Shown here: one piece after another, positions 7,741-15,535 of the stretch | Numbering within the stretch: the stretch's first letter is position 1 | How the letters are laid out: each line of letters starts with the position of its first letter | From: Streptomyces sp. NBC_01210 | GTDB taxonomy: Bacteria; Actinomycetota; Actinomycetes; Streptomycetales; Streptomycetaceae | Length of the DNA stretch: 64,000 nucleotides | Reading direction: 5' to 3' | NCBI RefSeq assembly: GCF_036010325.1 | Contig: NZ_CP108549.1 | Coordinates: forward strand, 8,494,001 to 8,558,000 | Translations under genes and position numbers: made by a program | Notes under the pieces: generated by a model | What the model saw: only the letters and a program-made list of their open reading frames with translations | Told to the model about the DNA's origin: nothing | Databases searched by the model: none

Positions 7741-8103
7741 GTGACCGACGTTGACTTCAGACAAGGCTCCCAACCCGTCGCCGGGCCCCAGACCACCAAC
7801 CTCGCCGACATTCTTGAGCGCGTCCTCGACAAGGGGATCGTCATCGCCGGTGACATCAAGATCGACCTTCTCGACATCGAGCTCTTGACCATCCGGCTCC
7901 GTCTGTTCGTGGCATCCGTGGACACGGCGAAGAAGGCCGGCATCGACTGGTGGGAGACGGACCCGGCACTGAGCTCCCGCGCGTCCCGCAGCGCCTTGCA
8001 GGACGAGAATCGCCAGCTGCGTGATCGCCTGGAGGCGCTGGAATCGAAGGGGCACGACGACACCTCGTCCCTGCAACGGACCAAGGAGAAACGAGGCACA
8101 TGA
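7741..8103 (+). CDS. gvpJ: Gas vesicle protein GvpJ (GvpA family, cluster 1)
   Basis: A 120-residue GvpA-family paralogue with core at residues 20-75: LADILERVLDKGIVIAGDIK, IDLLDIELLTIRLRLFVASV, DTAKKAGIDWWETDP. The DWW signature and a C-terminal coiled-coil-like helix (DENRQLRDRLEALE) mark it as GvpJ rather than shell GvpA. GvpJ is a minor shell component thought to shape the cone or nucleus. It has a GTG start and overlaps gvpL by four bases. Confidence 0.92.
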   Translation: MTDVDFRQGSQPVAGPQTTNLADILERVLDKGIVIAGDIKIDLLDIELLTIRLRLFVASVDTAKKAGIDWWETDPALSSRASRSALQDENRQLRDRLEALESKGHDDTSSLQRTKEKRGT

Positions 8104-8897
8104 AGGAGCAGGCCCCCGACTCCGCCGTCGCCACCTACGTCTTCGCTGTCTGCCGGAGCCTGGAGCCGGCTACGGTGACGGGGCTGCCCGGCCTCTCGGG
8201 CGAAGCGCCCGTACGAAGTCTGCCGTTCGGGACGCTCACCGCTGTCGTCCAGCACGTGCCCGCCGCTGACTTCATCGACGAGGCTTGGCAGGAACGCCTC
8301 TCGGACCGCGATGAGCTCGAGCGATGTGCACGCGCTCACCATGAAGTGGTTTCCGCCGTTTCCCTCGGTGGCCCTACGATTCCCCTTCCGCTGGCCACTC
8401 TGTACCTCAGCGACGCGAGCGCACGGAAAGCTCTGACGAGCGAAGCGGACCGTTTCCACGCTGTTCTGAAACGCATTGAGAATCACGCCGAATGGGGAGT
8501 GAAGGTGTACGCCCCCAGCACTCCGACGGACACCGCGCGCCCCACCACCCCTCCTGCTGTGTCCGCCCCCCCGGCCCCCGGTGCCGGACTTGCCTACCTG
8601 GATCGCAAGCGAGGTATTCAGCAACGGCGCGAACGCCACCAAGAAGAGACGTTGCGCATCGCGGACGAGGTGGATGCCGAACTCCGAACCCTTGCAACCG
8701 CGTTCCGCCGGCTGCGGTCCCACGGCCAAGAGCCGGCGGGTAATCGGCGTATTCAGATCCTCAACGCCACCTACCTGGTGGCCGAGCACCGGGTTCATGA
8801 ACTCGGCCGCCTGGCCCAGTCGCTGCGGCAGCGGACCGGGGCGCAGATCGAAGTCTCAGGGCCTTGGGTGCCGTACTCCTTCGTCGGCGAGGTGTAA
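8100..8897 (+). CDS. gvpL: Gas vesicle protein GvpL (GvpL/GvpF family, cluster 1)
   Basis: A 265-residue GvpL/GvpF-family protein, second of the two in the cluster. Visible family features are ATYVFAVCRSLEP at the N-terminus, RCARAHHEVVSAVSLGGPTI, PLPLATLYLSD, EWGVKVYA, a Pro/Ala-rich linker at about residues 140-165, and the C-terminal NATYLVAEHRVHEL with GPWVPYSFVGEV. GvpL acts as an assembly platform for other Gvp proteins in haloarchaea. It overlaps gvpJ by four bases and ends three bases before gvpS. Confidence 0.92.
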   Translation: MKEQAPDSAVATYVFAVCRSLEPATVTGLPGLSGEAPVRSLPFGTLTAVVQHVPAADFIDEAWQERLSDRDELERCARAHHEVVSAVSLGGPTIPLPLATLYLSDASARKALTSEADRFHAVLKRIENHAEWGVKVYAPSTPTDTARPTTPPAVSAPPAPGAGLAYLDRKRGIQQRRERHQEETLRIADEVDAELRTLATAFRRLRSHGQEPAGNRRIQILNATYLVAEHRVHELGRLAQSLRQRTGAQIEVSGPWVPYSFVGEV

Positions 8898-8900
8898 GCC

Positions 8901-9128
8901 ATGACGCACGAGGTGGTGCCCTGGGATGCTCCGGAGCCCCTGTCGGGCCCCATCGGAGTTCCGCTCGTCGACCTCCTGGACCGTCTTCTCGCCACTGGCG
9001 TGGTCATCAGCGGTGATTTGGTCATCGCGATCGCCGACGTTCCACTGGTGCGGCTGTCCCTGCACGCACTGCTGTCGTCCGTCAACGAGCGCGTTCCCGC
9101 ACCCTGGGCGGATGGAGGCCCCCTATGA
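8901..9128 (+). CDS. gvpS: Gas vesicle protein GvpS (GvpA family, cluster 1)
   Basis: A 75-residue, third GvpA-family paralogue of the cluster: VPLVDLLDRLLATGVVISGD then LVIAIADVPLVRLSLHALLSS. It lacks a C-terminal extension and is the size of a bare GvpA core. GvpS and GvpM/J are thought to be minor shell or nucleation proteins. It overlaps gvpK by four bases (ATGA). Confidence 0.9.
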   Translation: MTHEVVPWDAPEPLSGPIGVPLVDLLDRLLATGVVISGDLVIAIADVPLVRLSLHALLSSVNERVPAPWADGGPL

Positions 9129-9403
9129 AGGCCAGTCGACTCGACCTGGACCGGGACCAGATGGGACATGACCTCGTCGCGCTTGTTCTGACCGTGGTGG
9201 AGCTCCTCAGGCAGTTGATGGAACGTCAGGCGATTCGCCGTGTTGAACTGGGCGATCTCACTGACGAACAGGTCGACGAGATCGGTACAACACTCATGCT
9301 GCTCGAGCAACGCATGACCGAACTCTGCGACCAGCACGGGCTGCGTCCCGAAGACCTCAACCTCGACCTCGGACCACTCGGTACCCTTCTTCCGCGCAGC
9401 TGA
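9125..9403 (+). CDS. gvpK: Gas vesicle protein GvpK (cluster 1)
   Basis: A 92-residue GvpK, last gene of the cluster. The conserved core is LVLTVVELLRQLMERQAIRR, then VELGDLTDEQVDEIGTTLML and a final DLNLDLGPLGTLLP. GvpK is an accessory protein needed for vesicle formation. No clear terminator hairpin follows; 70 bases later the next feature is a truncated acetyltransferase gene on the other strand. Confidence 0.93.
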   Translation: MKASRLDLDRDQMGHDLVALVLTVVELLRQLMERQAIRRVELGDLTDEQVDEIGTTLMLLEQRMTELCDQHGLRPEDLNLDLGPLGTLLPRS

Positions 9404-9475
9404 TTCGGGCCTACGCGGTCCCGCTTCGTCGAGGGCGTTTCCGGTGGATCATGCCTGGGCTACGGGCCGGTGCGC

Positions 9476-9757
9476 TCAGGCCCCGGTCGGATCCAGCTCG
9501 CCGACGAGCTCGTCCTCGCTCACCGGGTTGAAACGGACGTCGAAGAAGGCCATCACAAGGCCCGCGAGCACAAGGCCCGCGAGCGGCTCGCCATCGAAGA
9601 TCAGCCGGGGCCGGACGAGATCGGGTTGCACGTACGCCTCGGCCGACGGCCGCGCGACCGGAGCCACGAAATGCTCCTGGTCGGGGCGGACCGCCAAGCG
9701 GCATGCGGCAAGAACGTTGTCGGGAGTGACCTTCTCCAGGCGAAGTGACGCTGTCAT
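9476..9757 (-). pseudogene. Truncated GNAT acetyltransferase
   Basis: A 93-residue frame starting MTASLRLEKVTPDNVLAACR matches the N-terminal third of a GNAT acetyltransferase: RPDQEHFVAPVARPSAEAYV, RPRLIFDGEPLAG, VMAFFDVRFNP. The acetyl-CoA-binding R/QxxGxG/A motif should come further on, but the frame stops first, and I find no match downstream in any frame. An exact 15-base tandem duplication (9554-9568 and 9569-9583) adds five residues, giving LAGLVLAGLV just before the strand. I read it as a broken gene. Confidence 0.75.
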
Positions 9758-9859
9758 GCCAGCACGCTGCGGGCGCCCCCGGAGGGCGCCCGCCCAGGCA
9801 CCAGGGATAAGGCACCAGGCGCCAGTTTCAGGACAGTGATTTGCGGTCACCCGCACGGT

Positions 9860-10942
9860 ATGGCACCAATGTGGCAGGCCAAGCGGGATGAGCAACGCCC
9901 GCAGGACGGCGAGCACCGGCGTGCGGCTCGTGGGACGGATTCGGAGCCGGACGGCGGTCGGCCAGGGCCGGATCCGCAGGTGGAGCGTGACGCTCCGGAC
10001 GATCCGACAGCGATGCGGAAAAAGTCGTGGCGGGCGGTGCTGAAGCGGACGGTGGCGGAGTTCAAGGACGATGAGCTGGCTGACCGTGCAGCGGCGCTGA
10101 CCTACTACGGGGTGCTGGCGCTCTTCCCCGCGCTGCTGGTCCTTGTCTCGCTGCTCGGCATCGCCGGTGAGTCGGCGACCAAAAGGGTTCTGGACAACAT
10201 CAAGAAGATGACCCCCGGCCCGGCGCGGGATGTCGTCTCGAATGCGATCGAACAGCTCCAGGGCAACGGTGGCACCGGTTCGGTGGTGGCGATTGTCGGC
10301 CTGCTGGTCGCGCTGTGGTCGGCGTCGGGGTACGTGGCGGCGTTCATTCGCAGTTCCAATGCTGTCTATGACGTGCCTGAGGGCCGCCCGGTGTGGAAGG
10401 TGCTGCCGGTCCGGCTGGGCGTCACCCTGGTGCTGATGACCCTTGCCTGCGTCAGTGCGTTGATCGTGGTGTTCACCGGCGGTCTGGCCCGGGAGGTCGG
10501 TACGGCGCTGGGGATCGGGGACACGGCGCTGACGGTGTGGTCGATTGCCAAGTGGCCCGTCCTGGTGGTGCTGGTCACCATCATGATCGCGATCCTGTAC
10601 TGGGCGTCACCGAACGCCAAGGGCCGCGGATTCAAGTGGATCACTCCGGGGAGTTTCCTGGCTCTGGTGATCTGGATGATCGCCTCGGCGGGCTTTGCGT
10701 TGTACGTGGGGAACTTCGCCTCCTACAACAAGACCTACGGGACCCTGGCCGGAGTGATCATCTTCCTGGTCTGGTTGTGGATCACGAATCTGGCGATCCT
10801 GCTCGGCCTGGAATTCGACGCGGAGATGGTCCGCGAACGCGCGATCATCGGCGGCCACCCCAAGGAGGAAGAGCCCTACGTGGAGCCGCGGGACACCCGC
10901 ACGTGGACCGATGAGGAACGCAAGGAGATGGGCGACCGCTGA
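9860..10942 (+). CDS. YihY/BrkB-family membrane protein
   Basis: About 360 residues with a charged, probably disordered N-terminal 60 residues and then the YihY/BrkB core. It starts with AVLKRTVAEFKDDELADRAA and ALTYYGVLALFPALLVLVSL, and has about six membrane segments including SVVAIVGLLVALWSAS, LVLMTLACVSALIVVF and VLVTIMIAILYW. The signature FKWITPGSFLALVIWMIASA and YGTLAGVIIFLVWLWITNLA closes the domain. Family function is unsettled; despite the old RNase BN name it is not a nuclease. The start is uncertain (GTG 9836, ATG 9860 or ATG 9869; none has a strong ribosome site). Confidence 0.88.
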   Translation: MAPMWQAKRDEQRPQDGEHRRAARGTDSEPDGGRPGPDPQVERDAPDDPTAMRKKSWRAVLKRTVAEFKDDELADRAAALTYYGVLALFPALLVLVSLLGIAGESATKRVLDNIKKMTPGPARDVVSNAIEQLQGNGGTGSVVAIVGLLVALWSASGYVAAFIRSSNAVYDVPEGRPVWKVLPVRLGVTLVLMTLACVSALIVVFTGGLAREVGTALGIGDTALTVWSIAKWPVLVVLVTIMIAILYWASPNAKGRGFKWITPGSFLALVIWMIASAGFALYVGNFASYNKTYGTLAGVIIFLVWLWITNLAILLGLEFDAEMVRERAIIGGHPKEEEPYVEPRDTRTWTDEERKEMGDR

Positions 10943-11020
10943 CCCGCCCTCGTGCACCGCGCACCCCGGCCGCTGCTCCGCGCTCTGCTGCGACTCCCTC
11001 AGCCGAGGCGGTGGTCGTCC

Positions 11021-11045
11021 GAATGGGCCGACCGGGCTCGGGTAC
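11021..11045 (+). promoter_or_regulatory. Candidate sigma-B-type promoter
   Basis: GAAT, 15 bases, then GGGTAC fits the Streptomyces general-stress sigma (SigB-like) pattern GNNT-N14-16-GGGTAY. It lies about 50 bases before the holin-family gene start at 11094, a suitable distance for that operon. By sequence alone such short motifs also occur by chance. Confidence 0.45.
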
Positions 11046-11093
11046 TCGCCGTGGAGATCAAGCCGCGCACGAACCGAACGGAAGGTCACGACG

Positions 11094-11513
11094 ATGAACA
11101 GGTCACTGGACCACCCGCCGCGCCAGGACTCCGAGGAATCCGTGAGCGACCTGGTCAAGCAGGCATCGGAGCAGATATCCCAGCTGATGCGGCAGGAGCT
11201 GCGACTGGCGCAGGCGGAGATGCAGCAGAAGGGCAAACGGTTCGGCAGGGGTGGCGGTCTGTACGGCGGAGCCGGCGTCATCGGCTTCATCGCCCTGCAG
11301 GCCCTTGCGGCCACCGCGATCGTGGCTCTGGATCTGCTCTGGCCGCTGTGGATCTCGGCACTGGCCGTGACCGCCGTCCTCCTCGCGGTGGCCGGCGTGC
11401 TCGCCGCCGTGGGCAGGAAGCAGATCAGCCTGGCCGCCCCGCCGAGCCCCGAGCAAGCCATCGAGGGCGTCAAGGACGACGTCGCCGAGATCAAGGAGAG
11501 GGCACACCGATGA
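11094..11513 (+). CDS. Phage holin superfamily 6 (Actinobacteria) membrane protein
   Basis: A 139-residue protein of the actinobacterial putative holin family (PF07332 type). A helical N-terminus, VSDLVKQASEQISQLMRQEL, is followed by RLAQAEMQQKGKRFGRG, then two membrane segments near residues 58-80 (GVIGFIALQALAATAIVALD) and 84-106 (LWISALAVTAVLLAVAGVLA). A short charged C-terminus ends in VKDDVAEIKERAH. Despite the name these are chromosomal envelope proteins, not phage genes. GGAAGG precedes the ATG by eight bases. It overlaps the DUF3618 gene by four bases. Confidence 0.85.
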   Translation: MNRSLDHPPRQDSEESVSDLVKQASEQISQLMRQELRLAQAEMQQKGKRFGRGGGLYGGAGVIGFIALQALAATAIVALDLLWPLWISALAVTAVLLAVAGVLAAVGRKQISLAAPPSPEQAIEGVKDDVAEIKERAHR

Positions 11514-11938
11514 CGGACAAGTCCCGGAACAACGGCTCCACACCCACCCCTGAAGCACTGCGCGAGCAGGCGCAGGGAACCCGCGAGGAACTCGGTCGGA
11601 CAGTCGAGGCGCTGGCCGCCAAGGCCGACATCAAGGCCCAGGCACAGCAGAAGGCGGCGAGGGTCAAGAGCCAGGTGCAGGACAAGACAGCCCACGCCCT
11701 CCACGTTGCGCAGGACAAGACTCCGGAGGCGGTACGCGACAAGGCCGCGTACGCCAAGCAGCAACTGGCCGAGACTGCCCACGCCTTCGGAGAGAAGATC
11801 CAGGACAACACCCCGGATCCGGTTGCCGACAAGGTCGCCCGGACGGCGCAGGTCGCGCGCGGCAACCGCAATCTGCTCATCGCCGGTGCAGCCGCCCTGG
11901 CCGTCGTCGTCCTCGTCCGCCGCAGGAGGAAGAGCTGA
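11510..11938 (+). CDS. DUF3618 domain protein
   Basis: A 142-residue DUF3618 protein. It starts with the family motif PEALREQAQGTREELGRTVE and ALAAKADIKAQAQQKAARVK. A long amphipathic helical region with repeated QDKT and DKAAYAKQ units follows, then a C-terminal membrane anchor LLIAGAAALAVVVLVRRRRK. Members are membrane-anchored helical proteins found beside holin-superfamily and DUF4235 genes in actinobacteria, function unknown. It is joined to both neighbours by overlaps. Confidence 0.88.
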   Translation: MTDKSRNNGSTPTPEALREQAQGTREELGRTVEALAAKADIKAQAQQKAARVKSQVQDKTAHALHVAQDKTPEAVRDKAAYAKQQLAETAHAFGEKIQDNTPDPVADKVARTAQVARGNRNLLIAGAAALAVVVLVRRRRKS

Positions 11939-12204
11939 TGAAAGCGTCCAAGATTGCCTACAAGCCGGTCGGCCTGGTACTGGGCGCCACGAGCGGTGCT
12001 CTCGCCGGCGCGGTCTTCAAGCAGGTATGGAAGGCCACCGGCCACGACGAGGATGCTCCCGACGCCACCGACAGAGATCGCAGCTGGGGGGAAGTTCTGA
12101 TCGCCGCCGGCCTGCAGGGTGCGATCTTTGCCGCGGTCAAGGCGGCGGTCGACCGCGCCGGCGCCGGCGCCGTGCACCGCCTGACCGGAACCTGGCCCGG
12201 CTGA
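11938..12204 (+). CDS. DUF4235 membrane protein
   Basis: An 88-residue DUF4235 protein: KIAYKPVGLVLGATSGALAG and AVFKQVWKATGHDEDAP form the first half, then WGEVLIAAGLQGAIFAAVKA AVDRAGAG. Two short hydrophobic helices make it a likely membrane protein. Its ATG shares one base with the stop of the DUF3618 gene. The trio holin-family/DUF3618/DUF4235 recurs in Streptomyces and probably forms one envelope-associated unit. Confidence 0.88.
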   Translation: MKASKIAYKPVGLVLGATSGALAGAVFKQVWKATGHDEDAPDATDRDRSWGEVLIAAGLQGAIFAAVKAAVDRAGAGAVHRLTGTWPG

Positions 12205-12386
12205 CCCCCACACCGCCGCATCCGCGGAGTGCCAATGCGCCGGAGGAGCGGGACATCGTCATGGCGTGTGCACTCATGAGGATGTATCTGCGCCTCCGCC
12301 CTCTCGCTGACGGTGATTTGGGGGATACGCTACGTCAAGGGCGGGGGTCTCCGACGTGCATGCTCGTCGTGCCAGGAGGGGAACGG

Positions 12387-15182
12387 GTGGCCACGGATTG
12401 GTCGGACACGCAGCGAGCCGTAGGTCCAGCACCGGACGAGGAGCAGCGCGAGCGGGACATGCGGATCGTGCCGAGAGCTCTTGAGCGAGATGCCGAACTG
12501 GTCATTGTCAAGGCGGCGTTGGACGCCGTGAGCGGCCGATCGCCGACGGGTGCGGTGATCCCCTCAGCACGGCGCGGTGGCTTGATGGCCTTCACAGGAC
12601 CGGCCGGAGCGGGCAAGACGACCCTCTTGGAGGAGGTGCGTCGCCTTGCGCCGGAGCGGGAGTGCACCGCGCTCTTCGCGAAGGGCGGCGAGCAGGAGCG
12701 GAGTCTGGCCTTCCATGTGGTGCGGCAGTTGCTCCAGCCGCTGCTGGCCTCGTACTCCGAGAGTGAGCGCCGGGAGCTGCTGGGCGACTGGTACGGCATC
12801 GTGGGCCCCTGTGTCGGCTTGAGTCCCGCCGTGGAGGGCGTGGTGCCGGATCCGCAAGGTGTGCGGGACGGTCTGGATTGGGTGGTCACGCATGTGTCGG
12901 TACAGCGTGGCCCATTGGTCCTGGTCGTCGACGATGCGCACTGGGCGGACGCGGAGTCCCTGGCGTGGCTGACCTCCTTTGCCGTACGGGTCGAGGAACT
13001 GCCCGTACTTCTGGTCGTCGCGTACCGCGCGGAGGAAATGCCCGATGAAGCCACGACGTTCAGCGACATGGTCGGGCGGAACCGGGTGGGTCCGCTCGAC
13101 CTGGCGCCGTTGACGCCGGCCGCGGTCGCCCATCTGATGCGCGAGGCGCTGGGCACCGAGGCCGACGACGACTTCTGTCGTGAAGCCTGGCTGGTCACCG
13201 GCGGCAATCCCTTCGAGACGGTCGAGCTGGCGGCGAAGGTACGCGACGGTCAGCTGGTCCCCGGGAGGGAGAACGCCTGCGCGTTGCGGGACCTTGCTGC
13301 CGAGACCAGGGGCGGCGGCCTGGTGGACCGGCTGGAGCAGCTGGGCACGCTCGCTGTGCGGATGGCCTGGGCTGTGGCCGTCCTCGGCTCGGAGGCGACC
13401 TTCGGCATGGCTGCGGCGCTGGCGGCGCAGGGACCGGCCGAGGCCGCGCAAGCGACGGATACGCTGCGGACCGAGCGCATTCTGACGTACGGCATGAAGC
13501 CGGAGTTCGTCCATCCGCTGATCGCGACGGCGGTCTATCGGGCCATCCCGCCCGCGATGCGGGTGGCACTGCACGGCAAGGCGGCCTGGGAGCTCGTGGA
13601 GGCGGGCAAGGGTCCGGCTGCGGCGGCTCGACATCTGCTGGAGACACAGCCGGAGGGGGATGTCTGGGTGGCGGAGCAGCTACGCGACGCGGCCCGGGAA
13701 TATGTGCGCCGTGGTGCTCCCGACGCTGCCCGGCGCTGCCTGAGCCGCGCCCTGCGCGAGCCTCCGCCCGCGGGACTGCGGGCCACGGTGCTGCACGAAC
13801 TCGGTTCCCCGGCGCTCCTGCACGATCCGGCCGTGACGGTCAACCATTTGCGGGCTGCGCTGGAGGAGCCGGATCTGCAGCCGGCACTGCGGCAGAGCAT
13901 CGTGATCCGTCTCGGGCGGGCGCTGTCGCATTGCGACAGGCTCACGGAGGCGGCGGACCTGGCGATGGAGGAATTCCGTACGGCCACGGACTCGCGAGAA
14001 CGCCTTCGCATGCTCATGGAGCACTTCAGGATGTCGGCGTTCACCTCCGACGACCGGGAAGCCCCGGCTCTGTCCCGTCGGCTCAGCCACCTCACGCGGC
14101 GGCTGTCCGGTGAGAGCCAGACCGAGCGCTACCTCTACGGGTTGCGCGCATGGGATGCGATGGTGCGCGGCGAACCGGCGGCAACCGCGGTGGAGTTCGC
14201 GGAGCGGGCGCTGGGTTCCGGCGGGATGAGCTGGACGGACGAGAGGTGGGGCTTCGAAGTCCCGTCGCTGGTGGCCCTCACCTTCCTGTACTGCGACCGC
14301 CCGGACCGGGCCGAGCATCTGTACGCGGGAGCCATCGCGGAGTACGAACAGCAGGGCTGGCGCGGGGTGCATCTCTCGCTCGGTTACAGCCTGCTCGGTT
14401 ACATCCGGTTCTGGAAAGGTCAGCTCACCGACGCCGAGGACTTTGTACGCGCCGGGCTGCAACTCGCGGACCGCCTGGGGCCCGCGGGCATTCATGCGCA
14501 GTGGTACGCGATGGCCACCTTGATCGAAATCCTGATGGCCCGCGGAGAGACCGCGGCTGCCCAGGAGCTGGCGGTCGCCCGCCGGTTCGGTAAGCCGTTC
14601 CCCTCGGCCGTGACGCTTCCCGACGCCGAGACTGTCCACGGCGAACTGCTGTTGGCCCGGGGCATGGACAAGGAGGCCGCTGAAGAGCTGTCCGCGGTGG
14701 GCCGCCGCCTCGATCTGCGTGGAATGCGCAATCCGGCCTGGTGCCCGTGGCTGCCCCAACTCTCGCTGGCTACCCGGACGACGGATGCTGGGCGGGCGCT
14801 GGATCTGGCGCAGGAGGCACTGCGCCGCGCCGAGCGCTTCGGTACGGCCACGGCAGTGGGGAAGGCGCTGTCTGTGCTCGCCCGGGTGACGGACGGGCCC
14901 GAGGGAATTGCTCTGCTGCGGCGTGCCGTCACTACGCTGGAGTTGTCGCCCTCGTCGTACGAACTCGCGAGCGCTCTGGTCGAGTTCGGCACCGCTCTGC
15001 GCCGTGCCGGACTTCTCTCGCAAGCGGCCGAGCCTCTGCACCGTGGAGTGGATCTGGCCGGTCGGTGCGGGGCCGTGGGTGTTGCGGCACGGGCGCGCGA
15101 CGAGCTGGTCACGGCGGGGCTGAGGCCTCGCCGCTTGGATGTGGTGCGGCACGAGCCGCTTAGCGGAGCACCATCCGCGTAG
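12387..15182 (+). CDS. Large STAND/AAA-type ATPase, LAL-like but without LuxR DNA-binding domain
   Basis: A 931-residue protein built like the large ATP-binding LuxR-family (LAL) regulators. Walker A GPAGAGKTT is at residues 71-79, Walker B LVLVVDDAHWAD near 178-189, and a conserved VAYRAEEMPDEA follows. A long helical TPR-like region runs from about 400 to the end. LALs finish with a LuxR helix-turn-helix of about 65 residues (typically LTPSERRVAELAA...), but here the chain ends at RDELVTAGLRPRRLDVVRHE, just where that domain should start, and no frame downstream encodes it. The GTG at 12387 has GGAGGGG upstream; an ATG at 12261 is possible. It may act through a partner or be truncated. Confidence 0.82.
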   Translation: MATDWSDTQRAVGPAPDEEQRERDMRIVPRALERDAELVIVKAALDAVSGRSPTGAVIPSARRGGLMAFTGPAGAGKTTLLEEVRRLAPERECTALFAKGGEQERSLAFHVVRQLLQPLLASYSESERRELLGDWYGIVGPCVGLSPAVEGVVPDPQGVRDGLDWVVTHVSVQRGPLVLVVDDAHWADAESLAWLTSFAVRVEELPVLLVVAYRAEEMPDEATTFSDMVGRNRVGPLDLAPLTPAAVAHLMREALGTEADDDFCREAWLVTGGNPFETVELAAKVRDGQLVPGRENACALRDLAAETRGGGLVDRLEQLGTLAVRMAWAVAVLGSEATFGMAAALAAQGPAEAAQATDTLRTERILTYGMKPEFVHPLIATAVYRAIPPAMRVALHGKAAWELVEAGKGPAAAARHLLETQPEGDVWVAEQLRDAAREYVRRGAPDAARRCLSRALREPPPAGLRATVLHELGSPALLHDPAVTVNHLRAALEEPDLQPALRQSIVIRLGRALSHCDRLTEAADLAMEEFRTATDSRERLRMLMEHFRMSAFTSDDREAPALSRRLSHLTRRLSGESQTERYLYGLRAWDAMVRGEPAATAVEFAERALGSGGMSWTDERWGFEVPSLVALTFLYCDRPDRAEHLYAGAIAEYEQQGWRGVHLSLGYSLLGYIRFWKGQLTDAEDFVRAGLQLADRLGPAGIHAQWYAMATLIEILMARGETAAAQELAVARRFGKPFPSAVTLPDAETVHGELLLARGMDKEAAEELSAVGRRLDLRGMRNPAWCPWLPQLSLATRTTDAGRALDLAQEALRRAERFGTATAVGKALSVLARVTDGPEGIALLRRAVTTLELSPSSYELASALVEFGTALRRAGLLSQAAEPLHRGVDLAGRCGAVGVAARARDELVTAGLRPRRLDVVRHEPLSGAPSA

Positions 15183-15535
15183 TCAACGGCGCACGGTTGC
15201 CCGCGCGCGCCGTGCCGTGCACCACATCGTGGGGGCATGGTGCGCCAGGGGCAGCATCGTCGGTTTCCCTGTGCGTCGAGAGGTGAAGCATCCAGGGCGA
15301 ACGGACGGGGGAGTACCTGATCCCCGCCCTGACTTGCTCGCTGTTGCTTCCTCGTCTCGCTCCTCGGAGGGGGCCATGCGCGCTGCTGTGGCAGGTGCGA
15401 AGGGCCACACCATCGGGGCTCGCACCGATGTCGAGCTGGACGTGAAAGCCCTCGACCACGCCCCTTTCACGGAGGCGGCCCCGTCGAGACCTTGCGTCAA
15501 CTCGCCCACGCCGCTTCCGCTTCCGTGAGGACGTC
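15183..15535. other. Intergenic region before terpene synthase
   Basis: About 350 bases without a convincing gene. Frames here are Arg/Ser-rich and lack family resemblance. It presumably holds the terpene synthase promoter and any trace of a lost C-terminal domain of the preceding ATPase; I found no LuxR-type helix-turn-helix in any frame. Confidence 0.5.

Noticed and set aside
11094..11513. Holin-family gene as evidence of a prophage
   Set aside because: This holin superfamily in actinobacteria is chromosomal, and no phage structural, integrase or lysin genes are present.
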